From contig CM043699.1 of the NCBI GenBank assembly GCA_023935145.1, forward strand, positions 143,645,536 through 143,709,535: a stretch of 64,000 bases of DNA. The letters are read 5' to 3'. Below, in pieces: positions 34,207 to 45,848 of the stretch (positions are counted from its first letter, which is position 1; each line of letters starts with the position of its first letter). The DNA comes from Bretschneidera sinensis (Eukaryota; Streptophyta; Magnoliopsida; Brassicales; Akaniaceae). The translations under genes and the position numbers were made by a program. The notes beneath the pieces are model-generated. The model saw only the letters and a program-made list of their open reading frames with translations, made no database searches and had not been told where the DNA came from.

Positions 34207-34972
34207 ATGGCCACTAACGTCACCTCGAAATATTGGGTCGTATCACCAACCCCCAATTTCCACCCTGAAATCTTGGTATCACCCCAATCACTAACAACAA
34301 CAACAGTCCATGACGAGCTTCACTTTTGACAATTCATGGTTGCCAAGTAAATTGTCGGGTTAGTGGAGAAAATGGTTACATTCCCAGTAGACACCTTCAA
34401 GACCCACATACAAGTTCTAGGCGGGTTGTGCATGGTCTAGCCAATTAGGGTCCAACAAGCTTTCAGGTCGATCCTAAGGTTGAAGGAGCCACGGGTCTTT
34501 ATCATGGAATCACTGCGATGGGTCTGGGCGAGGAGCTCGCGCATGCCATGTACTTCTCGGTTTACGAGTTTTGCAAGCGAGCTCTTAACAGCAAGACCAA
34601 AATAACTCAGTTGCCCACGCAGCTTCGGAGGTCTTTGTAATAATCACACCGATGGACATGGTGAAGCAGAAGCTACAACTGAAGATCAATTTCGTACAAG
34701 GGGGTTGGGGACTGCGTGAAGAAGGTGTTGATGTAGGAAAAGGTTGGGGCTTTCTATGCATCTTATAGGACCATTGTGGTCACAAACGTGCCCTTCATGG
34801 CTTCCATTTCACGATTTATGAGCCGACAAAGAAAGTGTTGATGGAGGTGTCCCTAGAGAATGCTAACAATGAGAGGTTGGTGGTTCATGCCATCGTTAGT
34901 GCTGCTGCTAGGGCTTTGGCTGCTGTCGTGACTACACCCCTTGAAGTCGTTAAAACCCAGCTTCAATGTCAA
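34207..34972 (+). pseudogene. Mitoferrin-like mitochondrial carrier pseudogene
   Basis: Starting at the ATG at 34207, the translated fragments follow plant mitoferrin (mitochondrial iron carrier): FHPEILVS, PVDTFKTHIQ, PMDMVKQKLQ, RTIVVTNVPF, ANNERLVVHA and TTPLEVVKTQLQCQ. All three Px(D/E)xx(K/R) carrier signatures can be found. It is disabled: the Trp codon of the conserved FWQFMVAG is now TGA (34327-34329), a TAG follows near 34438, and several frameshifts occur. It ends at an intact-looking splice donor, CAA|GTGAGA at 34973, so genomic (intron-containing) DNA rather than a cDNA was captured. Carried inside the Pack-MULE. Confidence 0.88.
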
Positions 34973-35180
34973 GTGAGATTTTCTTTTCTAATAATTAATG
35001 GTTTGATGTGTTTATGTGTTTTTTTAGCATGACTTGGGGATTAGGATTGTAACCTAAGCAGTTGGACGTCAATTGCTTGATGATGTTTTGCTTATCAGAA
35101 ATTCAGAAGTATAGAATGGTTTTAGGGCTTAAGTTAATCAACATTATGCTCATTAATTCAAGTTAAAACCCCACTTGATG

Positions 35181-35430
35181 GTTGATTGTGGGAGGAAGAG
35201 GAAGAGAAAAGACGAAGATGAAGGGAATTATGCGCCATAAAGAGGAAGAGGAAAGACAGAGAAGAAGGAGGAAAAGGGCGGCAACGTGAACTACATCTGA
35301 TTTATGGTTAATTATGGGAGGAAAAGGAAGAGAAAAGACAGAGATGAAGGGAATTATGCGCCATAAGAAGGAAGAGGAAAGACGAAGAGGAATGAGGAAG
35401 AGGGTGGCAACATGAACTACATCTGATTTG
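35181..35430. repeat. 126-bp tandem dimer inside the Pack-MULE
   Basis: Two copies share GAAGGGAATTATGCGCCATA (35220 and 35346) and GAACTACATCTGATTT, with GA-rich filler between. Non-coding. Confidence 0.85.
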
Positions 35431-35493
35431 GGGTTTCTAAAGGAAGAGAATAGAAGGTACTAAGGGGAAATTTTGGTATCTCACATGCACCCC

Positions 35494-35635
35494 ATTAGTG
35501 ATCTTCACAGTGTCATGGTCTAAGGACCCAATTGTTTTGTATTTGACATACTAAAGGTCTGATTGTTTAAATTGAAACGTTAGGAATCCATTGTTATTTG
35601 GTCCAAACATTATGGACCAAATTTGACGTTTACCC
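35494..35635. repeat. Right terminal inverted repeat of the Pack-MULE
   Basis: Runs from the shared TTAGTGATC to the terminal TTTACCC, the inverted partner of 33843-33983. It is followed directly by the TATATAAAA target duplication. Confidence 0.85.
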
Positions 35636-35644
35636 TATATAAAA

Positions 35645-37261
35645 CAATTATAGATAAAATCTCTTTCCCATTCTTTTTTTTAATTAAAACATGCAAACAA
35701 GTGAAGGTTACCCTTTGCCTTTACTTTAATTTCCATTACTTTTCATTCAATTAAAAACTAATAGCTCATAATGGTAGCAATTTTTGTATTATTGATTCAT
35801 CTTTTATCCAAAAAAAAGAGAAAAATTTTACATCATTATTGGAAATTTGGCATCGAGTTTGCATTTAAAATTAGTTACCGTTTGACCTATCAGTAGAACC
35901 GATTTATAACTTATAAAATAGTTTCCAAACAATTTATGATGAAATAACAGTAGTGTTATAAATTATTGAGTAGTGATTTTACATATTCAGTTTCATAGGA
36001 ATTATCATGAACTCAGAAAGGTCCACTAATAATTACGTAAAGATAAAGTAATAATTTCGATAATAATTTTTTTTAATATTTTTAATATTATGTGTAACCT
36101 ATAATATGCTATAATTATCCATAGAAACAAATCTGTGGAATCACCACTTTAAACCATTTTAATATTTAGTTAATTTATCTTTGTTTGTGAAATAAATCCT
36201 CGTACCTAAAGGAAGGAAGATTTTTCAGGATTTTTCTATATGCTCATTTATATTTTTTTACTTATTGTCTAATCATTTGAGCAACTTGTTTTGGAGGATG
36301 TAACTAGAATTTAATAATTGATGTTGTGGAGTCCATTGATACACTGTTTGAGACCAGCTTTCACCTAAAAAGAAGATGAACAATGTACCATCGTCAAGGT
36401 GAAGTTTTGCTGCCTTCTATTATGGTCCACAGACTCCTTTCACCGGTTATTTTTGCATTCTATGACCAGAAATTCCTGCTCTGTTCTGTTTATTTGTTTA
36501 TGTTCAGGTCAGTGCACCTGTTTGACGCTAATTTTGAATCCCTAACTGCAGCTCTTGGCTTAGCAGTAACGGGTCCTTCGTTTAGGATAATTCAGTTCCA
36601 TTAACTCAAATGGAGTCGAGGCTGGTTTATTCATGTTACACATCTTAATGAACTAGTCCATTCAATTCGGTGACTTAACAATAAAAGTGGGTTATAATAT
36701 CACAGAAATTAAACTATAAATAATTTACTGTGGTTAAAAGCAATGAAAACAATTTTTGAGATAGATTTAAATTTCCTAAAAATAAAAACTATTTCTTAAA
36801 CTCTTTTTTACTAATGGTTGACCTAACTTTATAAATAAAAAAACCATTTTGCACACTCTCGCAGACAGTAGAAATTCTGCATCTTAAAGTGTAGCTCCAT
36901 TTGATGGCACATATAGATTTTTATTTGGCAAAATGGCATAAAAATTTATTTTGTTCTCCAAAAGCCTCGTTCTTGCCAACGCTACCAAGCCTACCAACAC
37001 TACTAAAGTAAGAGAGCTTAAAATTTTAACCACTCGAAAAGAGTTGCAGGTCGGATCTCTGTAGGATAGAAATATCGAATGTTCTTCACCATAGAAATAT
37101 CCTATTATGTAAAGGAAAACTAAACGGAAAGTACTTATAAGAGCCAAGAAAAGAAGAAAATGTCCACTGATGTCTAGTATCAAAACTTCGCTACCATGGA
37201 GCTTAAACTGCGTCCTATCCTCTTACCTCCAATGAGTTTAATTCAAACCCATTTGCCATTC
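35645..37261. other. Intergenic, Pack-MULE to 3' end of PAB7
   Basis: AT-rich. The small open frame at 36383-36604 (plus) has no family features. The last few hundred bases before 37262 are the likely 3' UTR of the minus-strand PABP gene. Confidence 0.5.
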
Positions 37262-40200
37262 TCAATTGACAGCAACCTCAGCAGATAGGAAACTGGGATG
37301 CAGGGTATCTTGGCCAGATACTTTGGTCTTTGAGAGCTTGAGCACCTCCACTGCTTCCTCCACTTTGGCAACCAAAGATTCTGGCGATTCCAATAAAAGC
37401 AGCAGTTCCGAATTGTCCATCTCTAAGAGCATACCCGTGATCTTTGCAACAAGATCAGGCTGCAGATAACAATGTATTCAACATGAGTCAACTCTGAGCC
37501 TATGAGTTCTCACTATAGCATATCTAATGCATGTCTGAGAAAACCTTCAAAAATTGAAGACATCTGATGAGAAACTTCTATCGTTCTATACATGTCATTT
37601 CATTTGAAAATTTGGACCAGATAATATAAAGCACTTTTAAGTTTTAACATAGATTTCTCATTCAACCACTCAAAGTAACCATTAAATTCTCTTTCCCTCA
37701 ATAATATGCACTAAAATTGAACGACTTTCTAAAAAAGTAATCACAATTGCAAACTAGGCAACCTGGAAATTTGAAAATAATTATATTGCACAAAATCTAT
37801 CATGCATGTCAAAATGCTTTACAACTATTGAAGTTACCTGGTGTTTCTCAACAAGGGGATAGAGATGCTCCCCGAGTATCTGTTTCTGCTGCTCAGGGGG
37901 AGCAGCAGCCAGCATGCTACTCAGCATCTCTGATCCTTGTGACACAGTTCCAACAGAATTGGAAGCAGCAGATGATCCTTTGTTCATCTCGCGTGTACGG
38001 CGATTTGCCACATACTTAGCCTGTGCAGACCGCTGAATCCAATGGCACAGGGATTAGATTTCTAGGACGTAAATGACGTGAAAAATAACAAGCTGGGGTG
38101 GGGGGAGAAAAATTCTAACTTCGTATACATTCATTCACCTGGCACAGAACCACTAAAGTCAACAGCGCTTCTGTTAGTTCTGCTATGCTGCTACTGTGGA
38201 ACATAACTCGTGTCTTTATCACAATAATCATTTTAGTGTCGATTACAGTCACTTTTTAGCACTATTTATTCATTATGCCAGCTTACTCTCAGTTAGATAT
38301 GTATATAAATATTTCCTCATCATATCTAACCAAAGGCGACTTACACTGCTATCTGAAACTGTAATCCCAAGTTCATTCCACACAAAAATTAAGTTCTGTA
38401 CGAGCATCGGACAACAAAGTTGAACATCTTAAGAACTACATATAGCAGTGGAGAAAAAAACATCATCCAATTATAGAAACATACGCACACACTTTCAGCA
38501 TAAGAGGTATGTATGGTAAGCTAGAAGATAGAATGCTAGGAATGAAGAACAACCAAACCTGTTGATTGGTCAAATCTTTTAAAGAAGTCACTGATTGAGT
38601 AGACTGATGCATATGTGGCATATATGAAACAGAGTGAGCCCCACTCTGTGGCAGCACATGTCCATTCATTCTACCCCTGTTTTGCCTGTTTTGTCTTGGA
38701 GCATTAGGAATCTGCACAAGGAATTGTTTTTGGTGTCTATGTTAGACAAATTGTAGTGACCAAAAATAATCTACAGAACCAAAATACTAGCTTGTTATCA
38801 TGCTACAAGAAATATGAACAACTTGGGCTCAATTTAGTTGTTGAGAAGAGTAAATACGTACCACAGGAAGTGGTGATGGTTGAAAGGCTGGTCTTGCTGG
38901 TGGTGCAAAGCTATTTACCCCCCATCCTGGCCTTAAACCCAGTGGTTGGTACATTAGCCCAGGTCGTGGAGGTAGTTGTGAAACAACACCAGAAGGAGCT
39001 GTATAGTATAGAGGGGGATATCCACCAGGTATAACAGTGGTAGAAGATCCTGCTGCTAGTCCAGCCATACGCTGTGCATACTGAAGCTGCAACTGTGCCT
39101 GTCTATCCTCCTTCCTTTGAGCAATAGCTACATATAGTGGCTTGCTGTGAAACATGTATCCTGTGGGATATCCAAAGCAGAGATAATTGGCAGCTTCAAG
39201 AAGAGAGTATGGCTAATTATAACATGCATTCAAAGACAATGCATAATATCATTAGCATGAAAAGTTACAATGAAGAAATTACAGAGAAACCATTTTAAGG
39301 TTATTCTAGGATAGCTTTCCACTCTCAAGTTGCCAAGCTTCAGCAAATTTCCTCTATTAACATTGTAGAGTGTAGATTGAACAGCATAAAAATGAGAAAC
39401 CACTTCAAACAATTTGCCAGGTCAACTTTCAAAATGGAAAAACCTCCATTGTGCAAGCCTCAATTAAAAAAAGTGAATCCACAACCATTGTAGCTTGGCA
39501 GGCAAATTTTACCCTCTCATCATATGAAATGTAATGGTAGAATTAAAAAATGCAACAAAAATTTTGCTATATGGATATCGTGAAAGGAACATTAATTATT
39601 TGGTCACTGCAAGGAGCTTATTTAAAGTAAACCTCTTACATAAAAGCTTATAAAATTACCGTGAAAGGTGTTCACAGCTTTATTGGCCTCCTCAGGGTTG
39701 GAGAAGCACACAAATCCAAACCCTTTACTTATTCCTTTGTCATCTCGCATAAGTTTTGCAGAAGTAATTGTGCCACACTGACTGAAGTGTTCTCTCAGCT
39801 CTTCCTCAGTGACATCATCATCAATGTTCTTCACATATACATTTGAGCCCTGCAGTTTAAACAAAGATATACAAGGATTAAAAGAACAACAATCATGTAA
39901 AGATTTCTCTAAAGAGGGAAACAGGCAGAGGACTACCTTATATTTCAAGATTTGCTCCTTACGTTTCTCCTCAAACTTACGACGCAAAATTTGCTCACGT
40001 TCTGCTTTCTTCTGTGCCCTTGCTACGTATATGACCTTTGAGCCTGCTCAATACAAACATGCCACAGAGAGAGAGAGAGGTTTATCAGGCCATTGTTCCT
40101 AGTTTTAATGAAGACAAGAAATGGATAAAATTCTTACCAAGTTGAGATCCATTCATCACTTCCATTGCCCGTCTTGCATCATCTGGGCTATCAAAGTTCA

Positions 40201-42446
40201 CAAAGCCAAAGCTTCTAGATGTTCCATTGTCATCCTTTGCTATTACCAGGCTAGCAATCTTTCCAAACTCAGAAAACTTCTCTTGTAGAAGCTCTTCAGT
40301 GACATCTGGATCCAAATTCTTCACATACAAGTTTGTATATTTAGCATCAGGGCTGGGCAAAACACGATCACTCTTTTTCACAAACTTTCCAACATACCTG
40401 CACCATAAATTATACTAATTATTTTTTTTTGAAACAAACATCCAGAGACCAAGAACTAGACAGAATGCAAGAACTTGAACATCTATAATCACAAATGTCA
40501 ACATGGTAAGAAACTGAAAAACAACAGTTCTTACATCTGCTTATCACCAACACTGTAGCCATTGAGCTTCTCAATAGCAGCGTTTGCAGAGTCCTCAGTC
40601 TCAAACTGAACAAAGCCATACCCTCTACTCTTCCCATCCTCAAATGTGGAAACTTTGCAAGAAACAACATTACCAAACTTCTGAAACATATCTTGCAGCA
40701 CCACGTTATCGATTGACTCACACAAGTTCTGCCATAAATGCCCATTTTACATTCAGAATTCACATTAAAGAAATAACAGAACCTAATAATGCTAGCTCAG
40801 TCTTAATCATCTTCAGCAAAAGGATTACGAAAATACCTTAACAAACACATTGCCAACTCCACTTTTTCTTGCATCAGGATCTCGATGTGACCACATAACT
40901 CTAATCATTTTCCCATTCAGCGCTGTGTGATTCTTTACCTTGATAGCGCTCATTGCTTCTCATGTTAGAAGAAAGCAAACTATCAGAAATTGGAATTATA
41001 TCAAATTTCAAAAGCAATAATGTATAGACTAGAACCCACCAAATGAAACCTAACACGAATATGAGATTTTTCCATCTCTCCTCTTTACTATCAAGCACAT
41101 AAAAGAAAACCATTACACCACACTACAAAAAAATAACATCAGTTTTATTTGTTTCTTGAGAACCAAATAGACCACAAAAATATGCAATGAAAAACATCAG
41201 CGAAGATCCAACATCATAAAATCTAAACCAAACAGAAAACAACATATAAGGGAGAGATTATGAAACGGTTTTTGTTCCTATAAACCGTAGATAGGCCAAA
41301 CACCCTTTTTAAAAAGAGTATGAAAAGAATCAAAAGCTGAAAATAGTTTCTAATAAACTGAATTTGTGTCTAAAAACTGTTTTATTATTGTTTTACTAAA
41401 CACTAAATAGTTTTTAGCTCCACTTCTGTTTTACCAAAGAAAATTTCAAAATCTGTTTTGTATGCCATAACGGAAGCTACAGCTAGGCCAATCAGTACCG
41501 AATTAGGAGTAAAATTCCCAAATCTCAACTTAACTAAGCCTTTCAAACCCCTATCACCCCCACCACCCAAGAAAAAATAGGCTATTTCGAACAACCAAGT
41601 AAGATATACAAGAGTAAGAGAGTTTAATTCTTCCAACCATATAATATACAACATAACATATAAGACTTCCCTTTTTCCTACATTTTCTCATAAAACAAAC
41701 ATAGAACAAGACAACCTTCTATAAAATTCCAAATATATACCATGTCTCTGATTCCCTTTTTTTCTCCTAGAATTTCTCTACAACCAAAAAGGAAAAATAA
41801 AATGCATTTGCTCTTAAAAAAGCAAAAATCCCAACCCAGCTTATTGACACTGTTCCATAAAAGGAACAATCACTTCAAATTCCTCTTTTTCCCTTCTGGA
41901 TTCCCTAACCAAAGAAGAAAGCAATTTTTTTCCGTTTCCCCATATTTCCCAATGAACCGAACAACCAATAAAAAGAATTAAGAGCGCAAATCACCATCAA
42001 AATTAACAAGCATTATCAATAACACCACAATACCATCCTAAAAATCTCACGGATCCACCAATGCTTTCCCATTCTCCCACATTGGATTAACCAAACAAAA
42101 CAATTCAACAAATATACACATATAAACAGGAACATAAAACATCAAAAGAAACACAAATCAAAATACAAAAAGTAATTAGGAATCAAGAATCAGAAGAAAA
42201 GCCATTATAATCATGAGAGTAAAAAGGAAAAAAGAATAAAACAGTACCATCTTGTGCAGATATGAAGTTAACGTAGCCATAACAGAGGGACTTGCCAGAG
42301 GAAGAGTCCCTGCAGACCCGAACGGAGGCCAAGCTCTTGAACTCCGAGAACGCGTCGAAGAGCTTACCATCGGTCACTTCCGGGTGCAGGTCCCCCACGT
42401 ACAGCGACGACGGCGCCGCCACTGATACCGTCGATGGAACCGCCAT
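37262..42446 (-). CDS. PAB7: Poly(A)-binding protein, class III (PAB7-like)
   Basis: Ten exons (5' to 3'): 42248-42446, 40837-40955, 40535-40728, 40138-40397, 39937-40043, 39660-39849, 38862-39160, 38559-38711, 37838-38032 and 37262-37459, totalling 637 codons plus TGA. Four RRMs bind poly(A): RRM1 ([15 protein letters not shown]), RRM2 ([16 protein letters not shown]), RRM3 ([16 protein letters not shown]) and RRM4 ([16 protein letters not shown]). A Pro/Gln/Met-rich linker follows. The C-terminal MLLE (PABC) domain, with [10 protein letters not shown], recruits PAM2-motif partners. The SLCYGY form of RRM1 and the short N-terminus are shared with Arabidopsis PAB7. The cytoplasmic role is in translation and mRNA stability. 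Start is the ATG at 42446, followed by Ala/Ser-rich sequence. Intron 1 (1.3 kb) is the longest. Confidence 0.95.
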
Positions 42447-43757
42447 TCTTTTTCTGTTCTCTTTTTCTTTCTCTCTCTTTACCGGTTTTATCGCAAAGCA
42501 AACAATTCAGTGATGCAACAAGAAATCACAACAATGGCAATGACAGTGGTTTTTGTTACCAATTGTTGCTGTTATTATTCTAGAGAGAGAGTGAGTGGCG
42601 TTTTATTTCAGTTATCTTTTTATTTTTTTCTTTAGAGAGAGATGAATGTGGGGGGTTTAGTGAGGAAAAAGGGATTTTGTTTTGTTTGAGGGATTAGGAG
42701 AGATTGAGAAAGGAATGATGACGAGAGAGAGAGAGAGAGGGTGGTGCAGTTGTGTGAGGATTTTGCATGGACGCAGGTGGTTGAGGCCGTTTTGCGTGAA
42801 GTTTTAGCTGATTCCACGCGCCTTTTTAGCGCTTCTCACACACCTTCCGGTAGCTATATACTTTACGTACCTTCTCTTCCGGTACTTGGATTTTATTTTA
42901 AGTGAGAAATTTAATGCTGTGATTGTATATTTACTAAATCCTTATAAAATCTCTATCCTAAACTGGTAACCAAAGTGATTAAAATGAATTTTATGCCATC
43001 GACATAAATAAAAAATAAATAAAAAACAACGGGTAAAAAAAAGTTTTTACTGCCACTTACTAAACCGGTAAACGGTTAAACATAAGAAATAAAAGAGGAG
43101 AAAAAGCCTACAAGGGCCTAGAGAGGCAGATCGAGTAAAATAGAAAGTGGGGCCCGTGACCTAAAAGACTGCTTCAAAGAGTAGAAGGAAACGCTTCACA
43201 CTCCTTTCACAGTAATTTGTTATCGACTTTCTTTCACGGCCAGAGCTTGACCAAAGGGTACGCCAGGTTTCACGGACACGTGTCCTCCCTGCCACCCATG
43301 TTTTCCATTTTTTTCGTATAAATAGTTTTGTTTCTTTAAGAAAATAAATAATTAATGTATTCTTCAAATAAATAAATAAATAGAGCATTATAGTGATACT
43401 TATTGTTTAATTCGTTGGGCTTGGAGACGCCGAATAAACCAGTTTATTGATTTTTTTCTTTAAACCAAAGAATTGGTTTGCCAAATATGGATAGTCATGT
43501 AAATGAAAAATTATTGTTTGGATTATGTTTAAAATTGATTTTTTTAGACTCAACCATATAAACGTTCATAATAATTAAATAAAAATAATTGACACGGAGT
43601 TATTAGTAAATATTTGCATAATTACTAACAATACTTTATTCGATCCATAATTGAAACCCGAAGTCTAATCTAAACAAAATTTCTTATAAAGTCGGTCCTA
43701 GAGTGTTTGTGATGCCTAGGGCCACTAATATGTCATGAGAAATAAATTGCACTAAGC
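42447..43757. other. PAB7 leader and promoter region
   Basis: Includes CT/GA-rich leader sequence (for example a GA run near 42723-42740 and CTTTCTCTCTCTTTA near 42470). From about 43330 the sequence is AT-rich intergenic DNA. No gene seen. Confidence 0.5.
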
Positions 43758-45025
43758 AGGGTGAACATGGGTCGGTTTGAGTCGAGTTATTCAAAAAATC
43801 AATCCAACCCAATTATACTGGGTAAAAAAATTTGAACTCAACCCAATCCATAAACTCATTTAACCTCAGCCCAACCCAACCCAAGTATACCGGATTGAAA
43901 AAATCCCAACCCAACCCAACCTATTTAAATCGGGTTTGCTCGGTTTGAGTTACCAATTAGTATTTTTTTCACTTAAAAATTAATGCAACATATTACGTAA
44001 AAAAAATACTACAATTATGCATAATTTATTACATCCAAAATCAAATCCATACAAAAATTTATTAAATCTTACAAACCATCATTTACAAATTAAGTATATT
44101 AAATCACTCCACACAAATTCAAACAACTTTAATTTAATACAAACCATACAAAAGTAAATAAAAAATAAAATTTAAAGGTGTTTGATCAATCTAATTCTTC
44201 AAAACTTCAACATTGGTATACACTTGATCTTAAAATCTCTATAACCAAGTTCCATCGTATAAAAAACATAAAGTAAATGAGCATAGTATAAACAAAACAA
44301 TTCGATAAGTTTTGGGAAAACGTATTGAAAGTCTGAAAAAAATACTTTCACAAGAACAAGCAGTCTTCTTTAACTAAAGAGTAATAAAAAGAAACATGTT
44401 CATCACATATTTAAATAAAAAATATATTTTAAAAGTGTTTGATCAATCTAATTTTTCAAAATTTCAACACTAAGATACACTTGATCTTGAAATCTCTATA
44501 ACCAAGTTTCATTATACCAAAAACATAAAGTAAATGAGCATAGGATAAGCAAAACAATTCAATAAATTTTTGAAAAACATATTGAAAGTCCGAAAAAAAT
44601 ACTTTCACAAGAACAAACAGTTTTCTTTAACTAAAAAGTATTACATATTTAAATTCTAATTGGTCTTTTTTATGGAAGCTAGTATTTTTTGTTGGAGAAT
44701 TTCTAAGAAAAAATAAGAAATGAAATGTGTGTGTGTGTATATATATATACATAAACACAAGAAATATATATATAACAATCCAAACTAATCAAAATATGAA
44801 TTTAGTTAATCAAATATACACAAAAAATATATATTGCAATCCAAACTAACTTACTAAAATATGAATATAATCCATCAATCCTTAAAAAATATTTTAACCA
44901 TATATAAATATAATTATATAATTACCGAATTATTAGTTTGGATCGGATTAAAACTTTTTAACTTATAATCCAACCCAATTTTTACAAACTCCTACCCAAT
45001 CTAATCCATTTCATACTTATCCCTA
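43758..45025. mobile_element. Non-autonomous hAT-like element
   Basis: Begins CAGGGTGAACATGGGTCGG; the reverse complement of its right end is TAGGGATAAGTATGAAATGG, a short imperfect terminal inverted repeat of hAT type. It is flanked by the near-identical 8-mers GCACTAAG (43750-43757) and GCACTAGG (45026-45033), matching the 8-bp hAT duplication. Subterminal regions are rich in CCCAACCCAA on the left and AATCCAACCCAA on the right. There is no transposase, and the interior holds a 257-bp tandem duplication. Confidence 0.65.
44165..44670. repeat. 257-bp internal duplication in the hAT-like element
   Basis: Two diverged direct copies, offset by 257 bases, share GTGTTTGATCAATCTAAT, ACACTTGATCTT and ATACTTTCACAAGAACAA. 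Non-coding. Confidence 0.85.
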
Positions 45026-45117
45026 GCACTAGGTAGTTGAGAAGGGCAAACTTAATGGAATAAATTCCATGCTACTTTATTAAACTTTCTGCCATCATCT
45101 TGCCTTCATTGATTATG

Positions 45118-45204
45118 ACACCGTTTGAAACCCTCTTAAGAAAAAATTGTTTTGATAAAAAATAGTTGTTTTAATCTCTCTGTAAGAGAGTTCCAAACAG
45201 CGCC
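45118..45204. mobile_element. Small MITE-like foldback
   Basis: ACCGTTTGAAACCCTCTTA on the left pairs with the reverse complement of TAAGAGAGTTCCAAACAGCG on the right around a short AT-rich loop. It is about 85 bp with no coding capacity. Confidence 0.45.
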
Positions 45205-45848
45205 TACACTGACATTATGAAAGTCTTTATGGTGCATTAAATATTGAATTCTCTTGAAAGAGTTTATGTACTTTCAGTTTTGAAAAGCATGGAATAATCT
45301 GCGGGCTGAGGAGTGAGATGCGGACCACAAATATAGATTAATTATGTAAGGAAAGTTTTCATTTTAGGGAGTAGGAAATCTTGCTAATATCTGACTAGTA
45401 GTCTCCACTCTAACACCACAATCCTTTCATTTCAGTTTTCTAATTTTTGGAAAATGTCTCAAATGCCCTTCTTCTCATTGATTCATTTCTACAACTCTGC
45501 ATAACCGAAGGCAGTAGTAGCTATACCGTTCTTCGTTCTTTCACCAAAAACTTTCAATGGTATACTTTTATATCAGATGCCCACAATTTTAATGGCACAA
45601 CACTAATCCAGTATAGAGATAATTTACAATTATAGCAATATTCAAGATGGAGAATCCTTTACATGGAGAAAGCCGAAACCCATCAGAAGAAAAGAAGATG
45701 CCCCAATCACAAGCAACAAAAGACCATGAAAGAATCATACAGCGTGGAAACAAGGTAGCCTTCGAGGTTCTGAATAGCAGCAAAGGCTCTGCCGATCACC
45801 ATAATTAAAGATCGGCCAAGCAATGGATTCCACAATGTGATGCTTAAC
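45205..45848. other. Downstream of the aspartic protease gene
   Basis: No gene seen. It contains the likely 3' UTR of the minus-strand protease; short open frames here are incidental. Confidence 0.45.

Larger units (their letters stand above)
33843..35635. mobile_element. Pack-MULE (Mutator-like, non-autonomous) with mitoferrin cargo
   Basis: A 1,793-bp element. The left end GAGTAAA..TTTTGGTC and the reverse complement of the right end GGGTAAA..TTTGGTCC open inverted repeats of about 140 bp (33843-33983 and 35494-35635). These share GCATTTGGACC/TGTTTGGACC, AACAATTGGGTCCTT and GATCACTAA. A perfect 9-bp duplication TATATAAAA flanks it (33834-33842 and 35636-35644), the size typical of Mutator. 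There is no transposase. The interior is a broken host mitoferrin gene segment including an intron donor, plus a 126-bp tandem dimer. Confidence 0.88.

Noticed and set aside
34090..34329. Intact 79-residue protein at the start of the mitoferrin copy
   Set aside because: It is the leader plus the first residues of the captured pseudogene, ended by the TGA that replaced a conserved Trp codon.
36383..36604. 73-residue open frame upstream of the PAB7 3' end
   Set aside because: No family features, splice partners or repeat context.
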